64,000 bases of DNA, taken from NCBI GenBank assembly GCA_018780365.1, contig JADMJR010000027.1, positions 43,344 to 107,343 on the forward strand. The letters run 5' to 3'. Below are positions 9,504-18,327 of this stretch, piece by piece. The number at the start of each line of letters is the position of its first letter. The stretch's first letter is position 1. The DNA comes from Acidovorax sp. (GTDB lineage: Bacteria > Pseudomonadota > Gammaproteobacteria > Burkholderiales > Burkholderiaceae_C). The notes under the pieces were generated by a model. It was given only the letters and a program-made list of their open reading frames with translations. It made no database searches and was not told where the DNA came from. Both the position numbers and the translations under genes were made by a program.

Positions 9504-10475
9504 TCAGCCGATATCGCGGGCACTTTTCTGCGCAAAGTAGAACCACTCGTTGCCTGGCAACGCACCTGGGTTGGGGAACACGACGAAGCCGTCGGCGGGA
9601 GCCGCCACGGCACGGCCATCGTGTCGTTGCCCGATAAGCTGCCCAGCCACCACGGGGTCAAAGCTCTTCCATGGCTGAGTGAAGCGGTCATTCTCATGCT
9701 CGCGATCCACCACATCCTCCAAGCGCAGGACCTGAAAATCCGAAGCCGGCGGTTTCAGCGCGAAGGATGCCAGCCCAAGTAGCGCGAGCGTCTGGCGGAT
9801 CGCACGATAGGCCACGCCCACTGCCTGCGGGTCGTCATGCTGCCCGCATTCCAGCGTCACTCCATAGCCACCACGCGAGCGCATGTATTCGGACGTGCCA
9901 ATGCCATAACCCGTGTCCAGCAGACCTGCGTTGGCAGACCTTTGGGACTGCTGTCGCCGCTGAACGCCGCGGGCATACACGTCCATCCAGCCTTCCACCA
10001 CTCGCCGAGGCCCAAGGTGCGCGACCAGCCGCTCCTCTTGCGGTGAATGCTGAAACGGCTCAAGGGTGCCGGTGTTGTTGGTGGGGCCCACCATGGTGAA
10101 GGGCTGTCCCGGGGTGTGAAACGAATGCAGGTCGAGCAATACGTCGTGCGCGTCCAGCAAGGGGCACAGGACGTTGGCGATCTGGTCCTCGTAGTCGACC
10201 GGCTCTGCGCTGACGCGCAGATTGCGGTTGAGGTTGCGATCCCCTTGCCGGGTGCGCTGCTGATAGGCGTAGGGATTCGTCACCGGCACCATCGTGAGGA
10301 CGCCGCGTTCGATGCCAAAGGCGCCGGCCGCCAGTTCGTCCACGACCTGTGCAATTGCCTGGGCACCGCATCGCTCGTTGCCATGTACTGCACCAAGGAC
10401 CACGACCCGCGGCCCTGGCTTCAGTGCCATGAATTGGTGAACGTGAAGAAATGACGGGCGAGTCGAAGAAGTCAT
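9504..10475 (-). CDS. Succinylglutamate desuccinylase/aspartoacylase-family protein
   Basis: Zinc-carboxypeptidase-like motifs VVLGAVHGNERCGAQA, DRNLNRN, DVLLDLHSFHTPGQPF. Confidence 0.8.
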   Translation of the reverse strand: MTSSTRPSFLHVHQFMALKPGPRVVVLGAVHGNERCGAQAIAQVVDELAAGAFGIERGVLTMVPVTNPYAYQQRTRQGDRNLNRNLRVSAEPVDYEDQIANVLCPLLDAHDVLLDLHSFHTPGQPFTMVGPTNNTGTLEPFQHSPQEERLVAHLGPRRVVEGWMDVYARGVQRRQQSQRSANAGLLDTGYGIGTSEYMRSRGGYGVTLECGQHDDPQAVGVAYRAIRQTLALLGLASFALKPPASDFQVLRLEDVVDREHENDRFTQPWKSFDPVVAGQLIGQRHDGRAVAAPADGFVVFPNPGALPGNEWFYFAQKSARDIG

Positions 10476-10696
10476 GGGAGTTGGCAATCTGGTGCGCAAA
10501 TTGAGATGGGTGCAAATGTCTTACGTCACGACCGGCACTTTGTCAAACCCTACAGGGGGTGGAGGGTCAAGTCTGCAAACCGGTATAGGGCAGAGCCATT
10601 CCAAGGTTCGCCGGCATCCTTGGTCCATTGGGTTCACGAAGCGGGAGACCCCCAGTAGGGTTTTGCATCCGCGAGTCGTGACAGGAGACTCATCTC

Positions 10697-10933
10697 ATGG
10701 ACAAAAAACACTACTTCCGTCGACTGCAGCGGCTCGCAAAGGCCTTCGGCAAGCCTTTCTGCCTGGCCATTGCTGCAACCCTTGTTCTGGCCGGAGTAGC
10801 CCTTTGCCTGGGGCACTCGGTTGAGTTCTCCGTTTCTCTGTTCAACGGCGTGCAGTTTTCCGCCCAAGTCCCGATCACCGTGTCGGCACCTGCCGCCGAG
10901 CAGCGCAAGTCACATCCGCCCGCAGGCCGCTAA
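10697..10933 (+). CDS. Small single-TM hypothetical protein
   Basis: 78 aa with a hydrophobic segment [20 protein letters not shown]. Confidence 0.35.
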   Translation: MDKKHYFRRLQRLAKAFGKPFCLAIAATLVLAGVALCLGHSVEFSVSLFNGVQFSAQVPITVSAPAAEQRKSHPPAGR

Positions 10934-10936
10934 AAA

Positions 10937-11128
10937 TGATGTGATTGGCAGCGACCTGGGGCCCAAGATCACGCCCATTGGCTCGCTGGCCACTTTGCTG
11001 TGGCTGCATGTGCTGGCGCGCAAGGGCATCCGCATCAGTTGGGCTTACTGCTTCCGGGTGGGGCGGTCACCACGGTGCCAGTGCTGATTACCCTCGCGAC
11101 GCTGACATTGAGGCTGTCAGCACGCTAG
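10937..11128 (+). pseudogene. arsB: arsB (arsenical pump membrane protein) 3' remnant with frameshift
   Basis: [39 protein letters not shown] resembles the conserved ArsB C-terminus. It continues in another frame as [20 protein letters not shown]. No upstream ArsB coding sequence. Confidence 0.75.
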
Positions 11129-11152
11129 CCGAATGCCATCTCGCATCGCCTT

Positions 11153-12103
11153 TCAGCTCAGTTTTCGCAACACACGCACGTAGACAAGTTCAGCCAAGAG
11201 TTCCACCAGTGTCTGCGTGACGATGACCGCCGGCAGGATCGGTATCGCACCAGGCACCGCCAACGTGAGGGGCAGCACCACCAGTGAGTTGCGGGTGCTG
11301 GCGCTGAAGGCCACCGCGCGCCCGGCTTCAGGGGCCAGTTTGAAGGCCCTCGCTACCAACCAGCCAATCAGCGGCGCCAGGATCGCAAACGCGACGTAGA
11401 CAGGCACAACGGCAAGCGCAGACCCGGTCGCTGGTCCCAGCTGCGGAAAGACAGCCGCGATCACGATGAACAACACCAGCGCGGTCGATGGGACGGGCAG
11501 CAGACCAAGAAGCGCCGAGGCCCTTGCACCACGTTCGCTTTTGGCTGCCCACACCTGGGTCACACCAGCCAGCACCAGCGGAACAGCAATCAGCCACAGG
11601 AACGCGTGGATAAAAGGGCCCGCCTTGACGAGGCGCGCAGCGTCCTCACCTAGGAACAAGCCCAGGTACCCGGGCAGCAGAATCATCTGCGCGATGAGCA
11701 AGGTGGGTGTCGCAGCCAGCAGCAGGCGTGAATCGGCTCGGCCCAGATGGGCAAACGTCACCACGTAGTCAATGCACGGCGTGAGCAGCACCAGCAGCAC
11801 GCCCAGCCGAAGCATAGGATCGGCCGGCAGGAACTGGATCAGCCCTGCGACCAGCAGCGGGATGACGACGAAATTGGCGACCAGCAGTGCGCCAAGAAAC
11901 CGCACCTGGCCAAACGCACGCCGCAGCTCTGCGACCGGGACCTGCAGGAAGGTGACGTACAGCATCAGCGCGAGGGCCGGGTTGATGGCACCTTCGAGCA
12001 CTGCCGTGCCGGGAATCACCAAGGCGACGACCGTGGCAACGACCACGGCCACGAAGTAGATCGAAATCTGGTGCCTCTCAAGGGCATCTCTGGTGTTCTG
12101 CAT
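11153..12103 (-). CDS. ACR3/bile acid:sodium symporter-like (arsenic-resistance-type) permease
   Basis: Polytopic protein MQNTRDALERHQISIYFVAVVVATVVALVIPG...PALALMLYVTFLQVP...LLTPCIDYVVTFAHLGRADSRLLLAATP. Confidence 0.75.
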   Translation of the reverse strand: MQNTRDALERHQISIYFVAVVVATVVALVIPGTAVLEGAINPALALMLYVTFLQVPVAELRRAFGQVRFLGALLVANFVVIPLLVAGLIQFLPADPMLRLGVLLVLLTPCIDYVVTFAHLGRADSRLLLAATPTLLIAQMILLPGYLGLFLGEDAARLVKAGPFIHAFLWLIAVPLVLAGVTQVWAAKSERGARASALLGLLPVPSTALVLFIVIAAVFPQLGPATGSALAVVPVYVAFAILAPLIGWLVARAFKLAPEAGRAVAFSASTRNSLVVLPLTLAVPGAIPILPAVIVTQTLVELLAELVYVRVLRKLS

Positions 12104-12242
12104 ACGCAATGGTTCTCGGGTCAAGCTTGGCAAAGGTGTCTGCTGCAGGACAGGCGTTCGCGCAGCGGCCGTAGTATCGCAATGCCAGGCAAAGCCTTTC
12201 TGCAATGCCCGTACGCGCAAGCCCGATCCTGCATGGATGGCG

Positions 12243-12890
12243 TCAGCCGGCCGGTTTGAACAGGTTCTTCAAGGTGTCACCCAACCCATAGTGAATGCTG
12301 CAGCCGTAGGCCTGGGACTTGGGCTTGCTGACGGGCTTGCCGGCCAGTGACTCGCCCAGGGCCTGGCTCACGTAGTTGGTTGCCGTCTTGATGTCGTCGG
12401 GGTTGGTGCTGGGCTTGCTGTCGATGGCTCCGGCGTAGACCAGCTTGCCCTGCGGATCGATCACGTACATGTGCGGCGTTGCGCGAGCGCCGTAGGACTT
12501 GCCGATGGTGCCCGCACCATCGAGCACCACGGCTGTGGGTGATGCACCCCTGTCTTTGAGCCAGGCGGGGAAAGAGGCGGTCGCCTTCTTGTCGTCTGGT
12601 TCGCGCGCGTCGGAGTTGATGGAGATCCAGACCACCCCCTTGGATACGGCCGCTTTCTGGGTGGCGGCCATGTTGCCGCTGTTGTAGTGCTTCTGCACGA
12701 ACGGGCAACCCGGGTTGAACCACTCGAGGACGACATGCTTGCCCGCGTAGTCGGACAGCTGCACGGTCTTGCCCCTCACGTCGGTCGCCTGGAAGGTAGG
12801 AGCGGCTTGCCCGACGACCGCCTGTGCATGCGCGACGGGAGTGGCGAAGACCGTCGTGAGAACAGCGGCGGTGGCAATCAGAGTTTTCAT
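12243..12890 (-). CDS. Secreted thioredoxin-like / AhpC-TSA family protein
   Basis: Signal peptide MKTLIATAAVLTTVFATPVAHAQA; thioredoxin-like fold AAPTFQATDVRGKTVQLSDYAGKHVVLEWFNPGCPFVQKHYNSGNM. Start (12890) overlaps the dsbD stop region. Confidence 0.85.
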   Translation of the reverse strand: MKTLIATAAVLTTVFATPVAHAQAVVGQAAPTFQATDVRGKTVQLSDYAGKHVVLEWFNPGCPFVQKHYNSGNMAATQKAAVSKGVVWISINSDAREPDDKKATASFPAWLKDRGASPTAVVLDGAGTIGKSYGARATPHMYVIDPQGKLVYAGAIDSKPSTNPDDIKTATNYVSQALGESLAGKPVSKPKSQAYGCSIHYGLGDTLKNLFKPAG

Positions 12891-15040
12891 AGGGAATCCT
12901 TGGATGTTGATGAAACGGCGGGCCAGTGGGCGATGGCCTCGCGCACCTTGGCTATGGTCAGGATCTCGGGGAGCAAGTCGGCCTGCGCTGCCCCGGGGCC
13001 ATACAGCGCGTACACAGGAACCCCGCTGCGCCCCAGCCGAGCCAGTTCCTGGGTGATCACCGGGTCCCGGTTGGTCCAGTCGGCGCGCAAGAGGCGCACG
13101 CCCTTGGCTGCGAGTTCGGCCTGTAGCGCTGCATCGTTGAGCGTGGTGCGCTTGTTGACCTGGCAGGTCACGCACCAGGCGGCCGTGAAGTCCACGAAGA
13201 CAGGCTGCCCCGCCGCCCGCGCGTTGGCCACGGCTTGCGGACTCCAGGTCTGCCAAGCGGATGCCGAGGGTGGTGCTTTCAAGGTACTGGTGGCGGCGAC
13301 GACATCTTGCTTTGTGCCCATAAGCGGCCATGCCCATACCAGCGCCGTTGCAACCACCAACCCACCCGCCAGTCTGTAGCGCCGCCCACTCTTGGGGCCG
13401 ACCCCGGAGAGGCCATAGGTCCACGCACCAAACGAGATGGCAACCAGCAGCGCCAGCACAGCAGCTGCACCGTCCACACCGATTTGCTGCGCTAGTACCC
13501 AGACGAGCCAGACGACGGTGGCGAACATCGGGAAGGCCATGAGCACCTTGAACCGGCCCATCCATGCGCCTGGCCTGGGTAGCAGATCGGAGAACCCGGG
13601 CCAGGCGCTGGCCAGCAGGTACGGCGCCGCCATGCCCAGGCCCAGTGATGCGAAGACTGCGAGCGCCTGCGGCAAAGGCATGGTGAGCGCTGCCCCCAGC
13701 GCCGCGCCCATGAAAGGCGCAGTGCATGGTGAAGCCACGCCGACAGCCAGCACGCCGGTCAGGCCATGGTCCAGCAAGGGACTGCGCGCACGCATGGTGG
13801 CGATACCGCTGGGCATGAAGGAGCCAAACTCGAACACGCCCAGCAGGTTCAAAGCGATCAGCGTGAACAGGATGGCGAGTACCGTGACCACCAGTGGCGA
13901 CTGCAGCTGGAAACCCCAGCCCAGGGCCTCTCCACCCGCACGGAGTGCAAGCAGCAGGCCGGCCAACCCTACGAAGGAAGCGACAACACCCGCGGTATAG
14001 GCCAGGCCTCCGGCCACCAGCGCCTTGCGGTCGCCGGCATGCTGGGCAAACGAGAGCACCTTGAGTGACAGGATTGGAAACACGCAGGGCATCAGGTTCA
14101 GAAGCAGGCCCCCGCCAAAGGCCAACGCCAGTGCGACCAACAACCCGGTTCCCCCTGCGAGCCCTGGTTCCGGCGATGCGGCGACGCTCGCGGCGACTGC
14201 CTGCTCACCCGGTGCCGGCCAACCTGACACAGCGAAGTTGATGGCAATACCCGCTTGGTCTCCGGGGCGAGCCAGAACCGCTTTCATGACTGCAGGGCTT
14301 TCGCTGCGCTGCGCTGACAGAGGCATGCGAAGCACCAGATCATGTCCTCGCCGGGACGCTGAGATGGTTCCCGCAGGCTCCACGACAGCAGGATCCTCTG
14401 GGAAGAACTCAAAGGCATCACCGGTCCATGCGGATGGCAATCCACGCAGGGTGACGGCCAGCATTTCGCCATCAATGGCTCCCTGCGCGTCCACGCCAGC
14501 CAGCGCTTTCGGTTGGGCCGCGAATGCTCTTTCGAACAGCGCGGCATCGGATGTCGATGCCGCATTCGCAGGCACGATCAGCTCGAACTCGCCCGTTTGT
14601 GGAATGCACTCGTGCTTGCACACCAGCCAGTCCGCCTGGAGCTTCACCCGCAGCGCCTGCCCAGAAAATCCCTCGGCGATGGTGAGCGGCACGGGCAGCA
14701 GTACCGTGCCTTCGTAGCCATAGTTGGCCAGCGACCCGACGACCATGCGTTTGGGCGTAGGCCACTGGATCTCGCCCGCCGTAGCACCTGTCGGCAATTG
14801 CCAGGTAAGCTGAGTGGGCAGGCCGGAGTCGCCCGAGTTCTTCCAGTAGGTGTGCCAGTCCGGCTGGTGCCTGATCACCAGGCCGAGCCAGGCTGTCTTC
14901 CCAGCAGCGAGCCCTTGGGGCGCATGCACCACCAACTGCGCGCGCACCTGGGGCGTAGATACGGTGGCTCCCGGCGCAGCGGTCGCGGGCACACCGACAA
15001 GCAGGAGAAGCCAGAGCAGTAGGTGTCGAAGTTTGTTCAT
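12887..15040 (-). CDS. dsbD: DsbD-type thiol:disulfide interchange protein
   Basis: Signal peptide, DsbD N-terminal domain, membrane domain GGLLLNLMPCVFPILSLKVL...VGVASPCTAPFMGAALGAAL, C-terminal thioredoxin motif VDFTAAWCVTCQVNKR. Confidence 0.93.
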   Translation of the reverse strand: MNKLRHLLLWLLLLVGVPATAAPGATVSTPQVRAQLVVHAPQGLAAGKTAWLGLVIRHQPDWHTYWKNSGDSGLPTQLTWQLPTGATAGEIQWPTPKRMVVGSLANYGYEGTVLLPVPLTIAEGFSGQALRVKLQADWLVCKHECIPQTGEFELIVPANAASTSDAALFERAFAAQPKALAGVDAQGAIDGEMLAVTLRGLPSAWTGDAFEFFPEDPAVVEPAGTISASRRGHDLVLRMPLSAQRSESPAVMKAVLARPGDQAGIAINFAVSGWPAPGEQAVAASVAASPEPGLAGGTGLLVALALAFGGGLLLNLMPCVFPILSLKVLSFAQHAGDRKALVAGGLAYTAGVVASFVGLAGLLLALRAGGEALGWGFQLQSPLVVTVLAILFTLIALNLLGVFEFGSFMPSGIATMRARSPLLDHGLTGVLAVGVASPCTAPFMGAALGAALTMPLPQALAVFASLGLGMAAPYLLASAWPGFSDLLPRPGAWMGRFKVLMAFPMFATVVWLVWVLAQQIGVDGAAAVLALLVAISFGAWTYGLSGVGPKSGRRYRLAGGLVVATALVWAWPLMGTKQDVVAATSTLKAPPSASAWQTWSPQAVANARAAGQPVFVDFTAAWCVTCQVNKRTTLNDAALQAELAAKGVRLLRADWTNRDPVITQELARLGRSGVPVYALYGPGAAQADLLPEILTIAKVREAIAHWPAVSSTSKDSL

Positions 15041-15053
15041 GACTGCGAAGGCC

Positions 15054-15467
15054 CTACGCAGCACAACCGCACCCGCTGCCGGCGCAGCCTCGCGAGGGTT
15101 TGGAGATGGCAGTGCCTCGGAAGTGGTCGTAGAGCGATGCTGTGAAGCCGTCCGTGTCGGGGGCCAGGATGGCCAGCTTGATCGCAGCGTCTTCCTCCTT
15201 CAGATCGAAAACCAGAAACGGGCAGCATTGGCGCTCCAGTTCCAGGATGCTCCTGAGTTCGGGGCCCGCTTCCTTGGCATAACTCAGGTGCAAAGTGCGG
15301 CCCTCCTGGCGGTCGGACCTCAGATAGCGCTGTGCCAGGAACGAAATGCGAATGAGCCTGCTGGAGAGGCCATCGGCATCGAGGCTGCAGGCCGCCCCGG
15401 CCTGGGGTGTCAGGGTAGAGCTCACAGCGCCCTCCCGTTGGAAGCGGACTTGGAAGGCCCGCCGCAT
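15054..15467 (-). CDS. Cys-rich hypothetical protein of a metal-resistance-associated type
   Basis: ...ELRSILELERQCCPFLVFDLKEEDAAIKLAILAPDTDGFTASLYDHFRG...GCAGSGCGCAA. The (R/E)QCC.FL.FDL motif is one I associate with small ORFs near mer-like transport genes. Start uncertain. Confidence 0.6.
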   Translation of the reverse strand: MRRAFQVRFQREGAVSSTLTPQAGAACSLDADGLSSRLIRISFLAQRYLRSDRQEGRTLHLSYAKEAGPELRSILELERQCCPFLVFDLKEEDAAIKLAILAPDTDGFTASLYDHFRGTAISKPSRGCAGSGCGCAA

Positions 15468-15757
15468 CCACAGGAGGATGCGAGCTGCGGCTCACCACCG
15501 TGAGGCGTGGTAGGAGACGCACAAGCGCTTGCCGTGCGCCGGCGCCGGGCCAGCCAAAGTCCCAGGGCCACCGCCAATGCAACAGCGACTCCAAGCACGA
15601 TGGCCAGGTACTCTTGGCTGGCCGCCAGCCGGTTCCAGTCGAGCCCAACCAATCCGGCCACCGACAAACCAGAGATGATGGGGACGAGAAGCGGCACGGC
15701 GCAGCATGCTGCGCAAGCGCCGGCCAGGCCGATGGTGGTGAGAAGGGATTTTTTCAT
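15422..15757 (-). CDS. MerT/MerF-like small membrane transport protein
   Basis: MKKSLLTTIGLAGACAACCAVPLLVPIISGLSVAGLVGLDW...: two TM helices, vicinal CAACC in the first, C-terminal SSCGCGG. Confidence 0.7.
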   Translation of the reverse strand: MKKSLLTTIGLAGACAACCAVPLLVPIISGLSVAGLVGLDWNRLAASQEYLAIVLGVAVALAVALGLWLARRRRTASACASPTTPHGGEPQLASSCGCGGPSKSASNGRAL

Positions 15758-15796
15758 CGGGATTCCTTGCAAAGAGCAGTTCGGATAGACTGACTC

Positions 15797-15817
15797 TTGA
15801 ACCTCAAGTAGCTTGAG
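15797..15817. promoter_or_regulatory. MerR-type operator/promoter
   Basis: TTGAAC (15797-15802) followed by perfect dyad CTCAAG-TAG-CTTGAG (15803-15817) between the divergent MerT-like and merR genes. Confidence 0.6.
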
Positions 15818-15832
15818 ATGCAAGGACCTTCG

Positions 15833-16309
15833 ATGAATAACCCTGCCGCCCAACTGACCATCGGAGCGCTGGCCGAGCGCACCGGGCTGAACGTTTCAGC
15901 GATCCGCTATTACGAGGAAGTAGGCTTGATTCCCGAGGCAGTGCGCCGGCCGAGCGGGCACCGGGTATACGGCGCGGATGCGCAGGAGCTGCTCACGCTG
16001 ATCCGGCACTGCCGTGACTTCGGGTTCTCCGTGGACGACACGAAGACGCTTGTGTCCCTGGCCTCCAGCGCCGACAGGGACTGCGTGGAAGCACGCGAAG
16101 TCGCCCAGGTCCACCTCGACTCCGTGCGGGCTAAGCTGGTCGACCTGCAGGCCCTGGAGCGCAGCCTGAGTAAGTTCGTGACGGCGTGCACTGAGGAATG
16201 CGTTGGAGGCCCAGCGCCCAAGTGCAACATTCTTCAGGACTTGCGTCTCAGCGACGCCGACCTGGTGGAGAAGTCTGCCGCCCCCATACCCAATCGCTGC
16301 TGCGGTTGA
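15833..16309 (+). CDS. MerR-family metal-responsive regulator
   Basis: LTIGALAERTGLNVSAIRYYEEVGLIPEAVRRPSGHRVYG; C-terminal Cys pattern CTEECVGGPAPKC...NRCCG. The upstream ATG at 15818 abuts the dyad, so 15833 is preferred. Confidence 0.88.
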   Translation: MNNPAAQLTIGALAERTGLNVSAIRYYEEVGLIPEAVRRPSGHRVYGADAQELLTLIRHCRDFGFSVDDTKTLVSLASSADRDCVEAREVAQVHLDSVRAKLVDLQALERSLSKFVTACTEECVGGPAPKCNILQDLRLSDADLVEKSAAPIPNRCCG

Positions 16310-16328
16310 GCATGTCATTTTGCAAGAG

Positions 16329-16523
16329 TCACTTCGCTGAAAGAAGCTTCAAACCAGCAGTGCCGACAACGATAAGCGCGAAGCACAGCATGCGCAGGAG
16401 GCTGCGGTCTTCTCTTGGTGCCAGCACTCCATACAGCGCAATTCCCACTGCACCGAAGCCGACCCACACGGTATAGGCCGTGCCCATCGGACTGGTACGC
16501 GTGGCCAGGGACAGTAGATACAT
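16329..16523 (-). pseudogene. SMR-family (SugE/EmrE-like) transporter, C-terminal fragment
   Basis: MYLLSLATRTSPMGTAYTVWVGFGAVGIALYGV...CFALIVVGTAGLKLLSAK matches SMR helices 3-4. N-terminal helices absent. Confidence 0.65.
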
Positions 16524-16743
16524 GCCATCTTGTCGAGGGCCGCGCAGAACACGCTGGGCCCGCAAGCGCATGAACCCATCGATCAGCCTTTAAAGCTGCG
16601 GCGCTATCTCCAAAAACACCTCCTCACGAAGCGTTACATGCCGAAGGTAGGGCAGTACCGAGCCTTTTCGGTCATCACAACAGATAATCCACCATTATCC
16701 ATTGTCAGTTTCCACAAAAATTTAAATTTCTTGACTCGTGAAA

Positions 16744-16770
16744 TAGTACGTAATATCATATTACGTACTA
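16744..16770. promoter_or_regulatory. Perfect 13-bp-arm palindrome upstream of kfrA-like gene
   Basis: TAGTACGTAATAT-C-ATATTACGTACTA, 25 bp before the ATG. Confidence 0.7.
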
Positions 16771-16794
16771 CGGTACGAAATAGTCAGGCAAACC

Positions 16795-17898
16795 ATGGCA
16801 AGAGCTGGAATCTACAAGTCGGAAGTGCTGCGCGCCCGCGATAGGCTGCTGGCCGCCGGGCGCTACCCGTCCATCGATGCGGTCCGGGAAGAACTGGGAA
16901 ATACCGGCTCTAAGGGGACGATCCATCGCTACCTCAAGGAGATCGAAGAGGAAGAGGGTGCAGCCACCGGCAGCAAGGTGGCTGTGAGCGAGGCAATCCA
17001 GGACTTGGTGGGGCGCCTGGCCGCCCGGGTCAACGAGGAAGCCGAAGAGCGCGTCACGACTGCCCAGGCCAGGCACGCAGAGCAGATCAGCCAGCACCAG
17101 CAGACCGCAGCTGCCTTGAAAACGGAGGCGCAGTCCGCGCGCCAGCAGGTGGAACAAAGCCAGCGGGCACTGGCCGACGAAAAGGCCAACCACGGTAAAA
17201 CCAGCGAAGCGCTGACCAGCAAGACCCTGGAGTGTACGCAGCTGGCACAGCAGGTTGTGGACCTGCAGGAACGCACCGCGGCCGAAGAGCGACATCGCAG
17301 TTCCCTGGAAGAGAAGCACCAGCATGCCCGCCAGGCCTTGGAACACTTTAGGGAAGCCACCAGGGAGCAACGCGAACAGGACCAGCGCAAGCACGAGCAG
17401 CAGGTCCAATACCACCAAGCTGAGCTGCGCACAGTGAACGAGACTTTGGCTGCGAAGCGGCAGGAAGCCATCCACACCCTTCAAGAAAACGCGCGCCTGC
17501 TGGGCGATCTATCTCGCGCTCAAGGAGATCTGCACTTGGTTCAAGAAGAGGTGCGGAGCCTGCGACCACTGAAGGACGAGCTGGGGTTTGCGCAAAGGCG
17601 CACCGAGGAATTGGGCAGGCGCTTGGTAGAGCAGGATGCGGAGGTCCAGACGCTCATTTCCTCGAATGAGCGGTTGCAGGCCAAGGTCGATGAACTGCTC
17701 ACCACAAAGCAGCTGTTGGAACTGGCGTTGGCGACGGCCAGTTCATCTGCCGAAGCACAAAAACAGATAGTGGCCAGCATGCTGGAGCGGTTTAGTGCGC
17801 CGGCACTCGGCCCTCATAGCACGACAAAGACCTTGGACGAAGGGGTCAAATATTCGACCAAGGAAGACGTAAAAAAGCCAACAAAAACAACACCTTAA
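16795..17898 (+). CDS. kfrA: KfrA-like DNA-binding protein with long coiled coil
   Basis: N-terminal RDRLLAAGRYPSIDAVREELGNTGSKGTIHRYLKEIEEE followed by >200 aa of Gln/Glu/Ala-rich coiled coil. Confidence 0.8.
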   Translation: MARAGIYKSEVLRARDRLLAAGRYPSIDAVREELGNTGSKGTIHRYLKEIEEEEGAATGSKVAVSEAIQDLVGRLAARVNEEAEERVTTAQARHAEQISQHQQTAAALKTEAQSARQQVEQSQRALADEKANHGKTSEALTSKTLECTQLAQQVVDLQERTAAEERHRSSLEEKHQHARQALEHFREATREQREQDQRKHEQQVQYHQAELRTVNETLAAKRQEAIHTLQENARLLGDLSRAQGDLHLVQEEVRSLRPLKDELGFAQRRTEELGRRLVEQDAEVQTLISSNERLQAKVDELLTTKQLLELALATASSSAEAQKQIVASMLERFSAPALGPHSTTKTLDEGVKYSTKEDVKKPTKTTP

Positions 17899-17922
17899 GC
17901 TTGCTTCTGCGGTTTTTTACGT

Positions 17923-18252
17923 GAATCCCTGCCGACCCTCTATCTGCGCACCGTCGGGCCGGTGTACGGCTTTTTCGGTCTGGGCCTGGTGCTGTACTTT
18001 GCCTCGCAAGGGGCAGGGCGCCTGCTCTGGCCGGTGATCGGCAACATCGTGCGCCTCGCCATTGCGGTCACCGGTGGCTGGCTGGCGCTGCGCTGGGGCG
18101 GTGGTTTGGCGGCGGTGTTTGCCGCGCAGGGTGTGGCCCTGGTGCTCTACGGCGTGGTCAACGCCTGGGCGATTGCGGGTGGCGCCTGGTTTGGCCCGGT
18201 GGGCTGGCCGCGCAGCATGGCGGGCTTGCTGCGGCGCATGCCGCAGGCATAA
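17923..18252 (+). pseudogene. MATE-family efflux protein, C-terminal remnant
   Basis: ESLPTLYLRTVGPVYGFFGLGLVLYFASQGAGRLLWPVIGNIVRLAIAVTGGWLALRWGGGLAAVFAAQGVALVLYGVVNAWAIAGGAW...* is open but has no N-terminal part; it starts where the accessory region ends. Confidence 0.7.
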
Positions 18253-18280
18253 AAACATAGCCCAAATGGCCGTTGGCGCC

Positions 18281-18315
18281 TATCCATCAAGCGCTAGCAG
18301 CTATCAATTTAATAG
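18281..18315. repeat. Comamonadaceae-type intergenic palindromic repeat (GATAGCTGCTWGCGCTT family), copy 1
   Basis: TATCCATCAAGCGCTAGCAGCTATCAATTTAATAG; compare 37015-37047 and 40761-40808. Confidence 0.6.
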
Positions 18316-18327
18316 TATTCCAGCGTA

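Noticed and set aside
12243-13727. 494-aa ORF extending the thioredoxin-like gene into dsbD
   Set aside because: The upstream ~278 codons are an off-frame reading of dsbD; a signal-peptide start at 12890 is clearly better.
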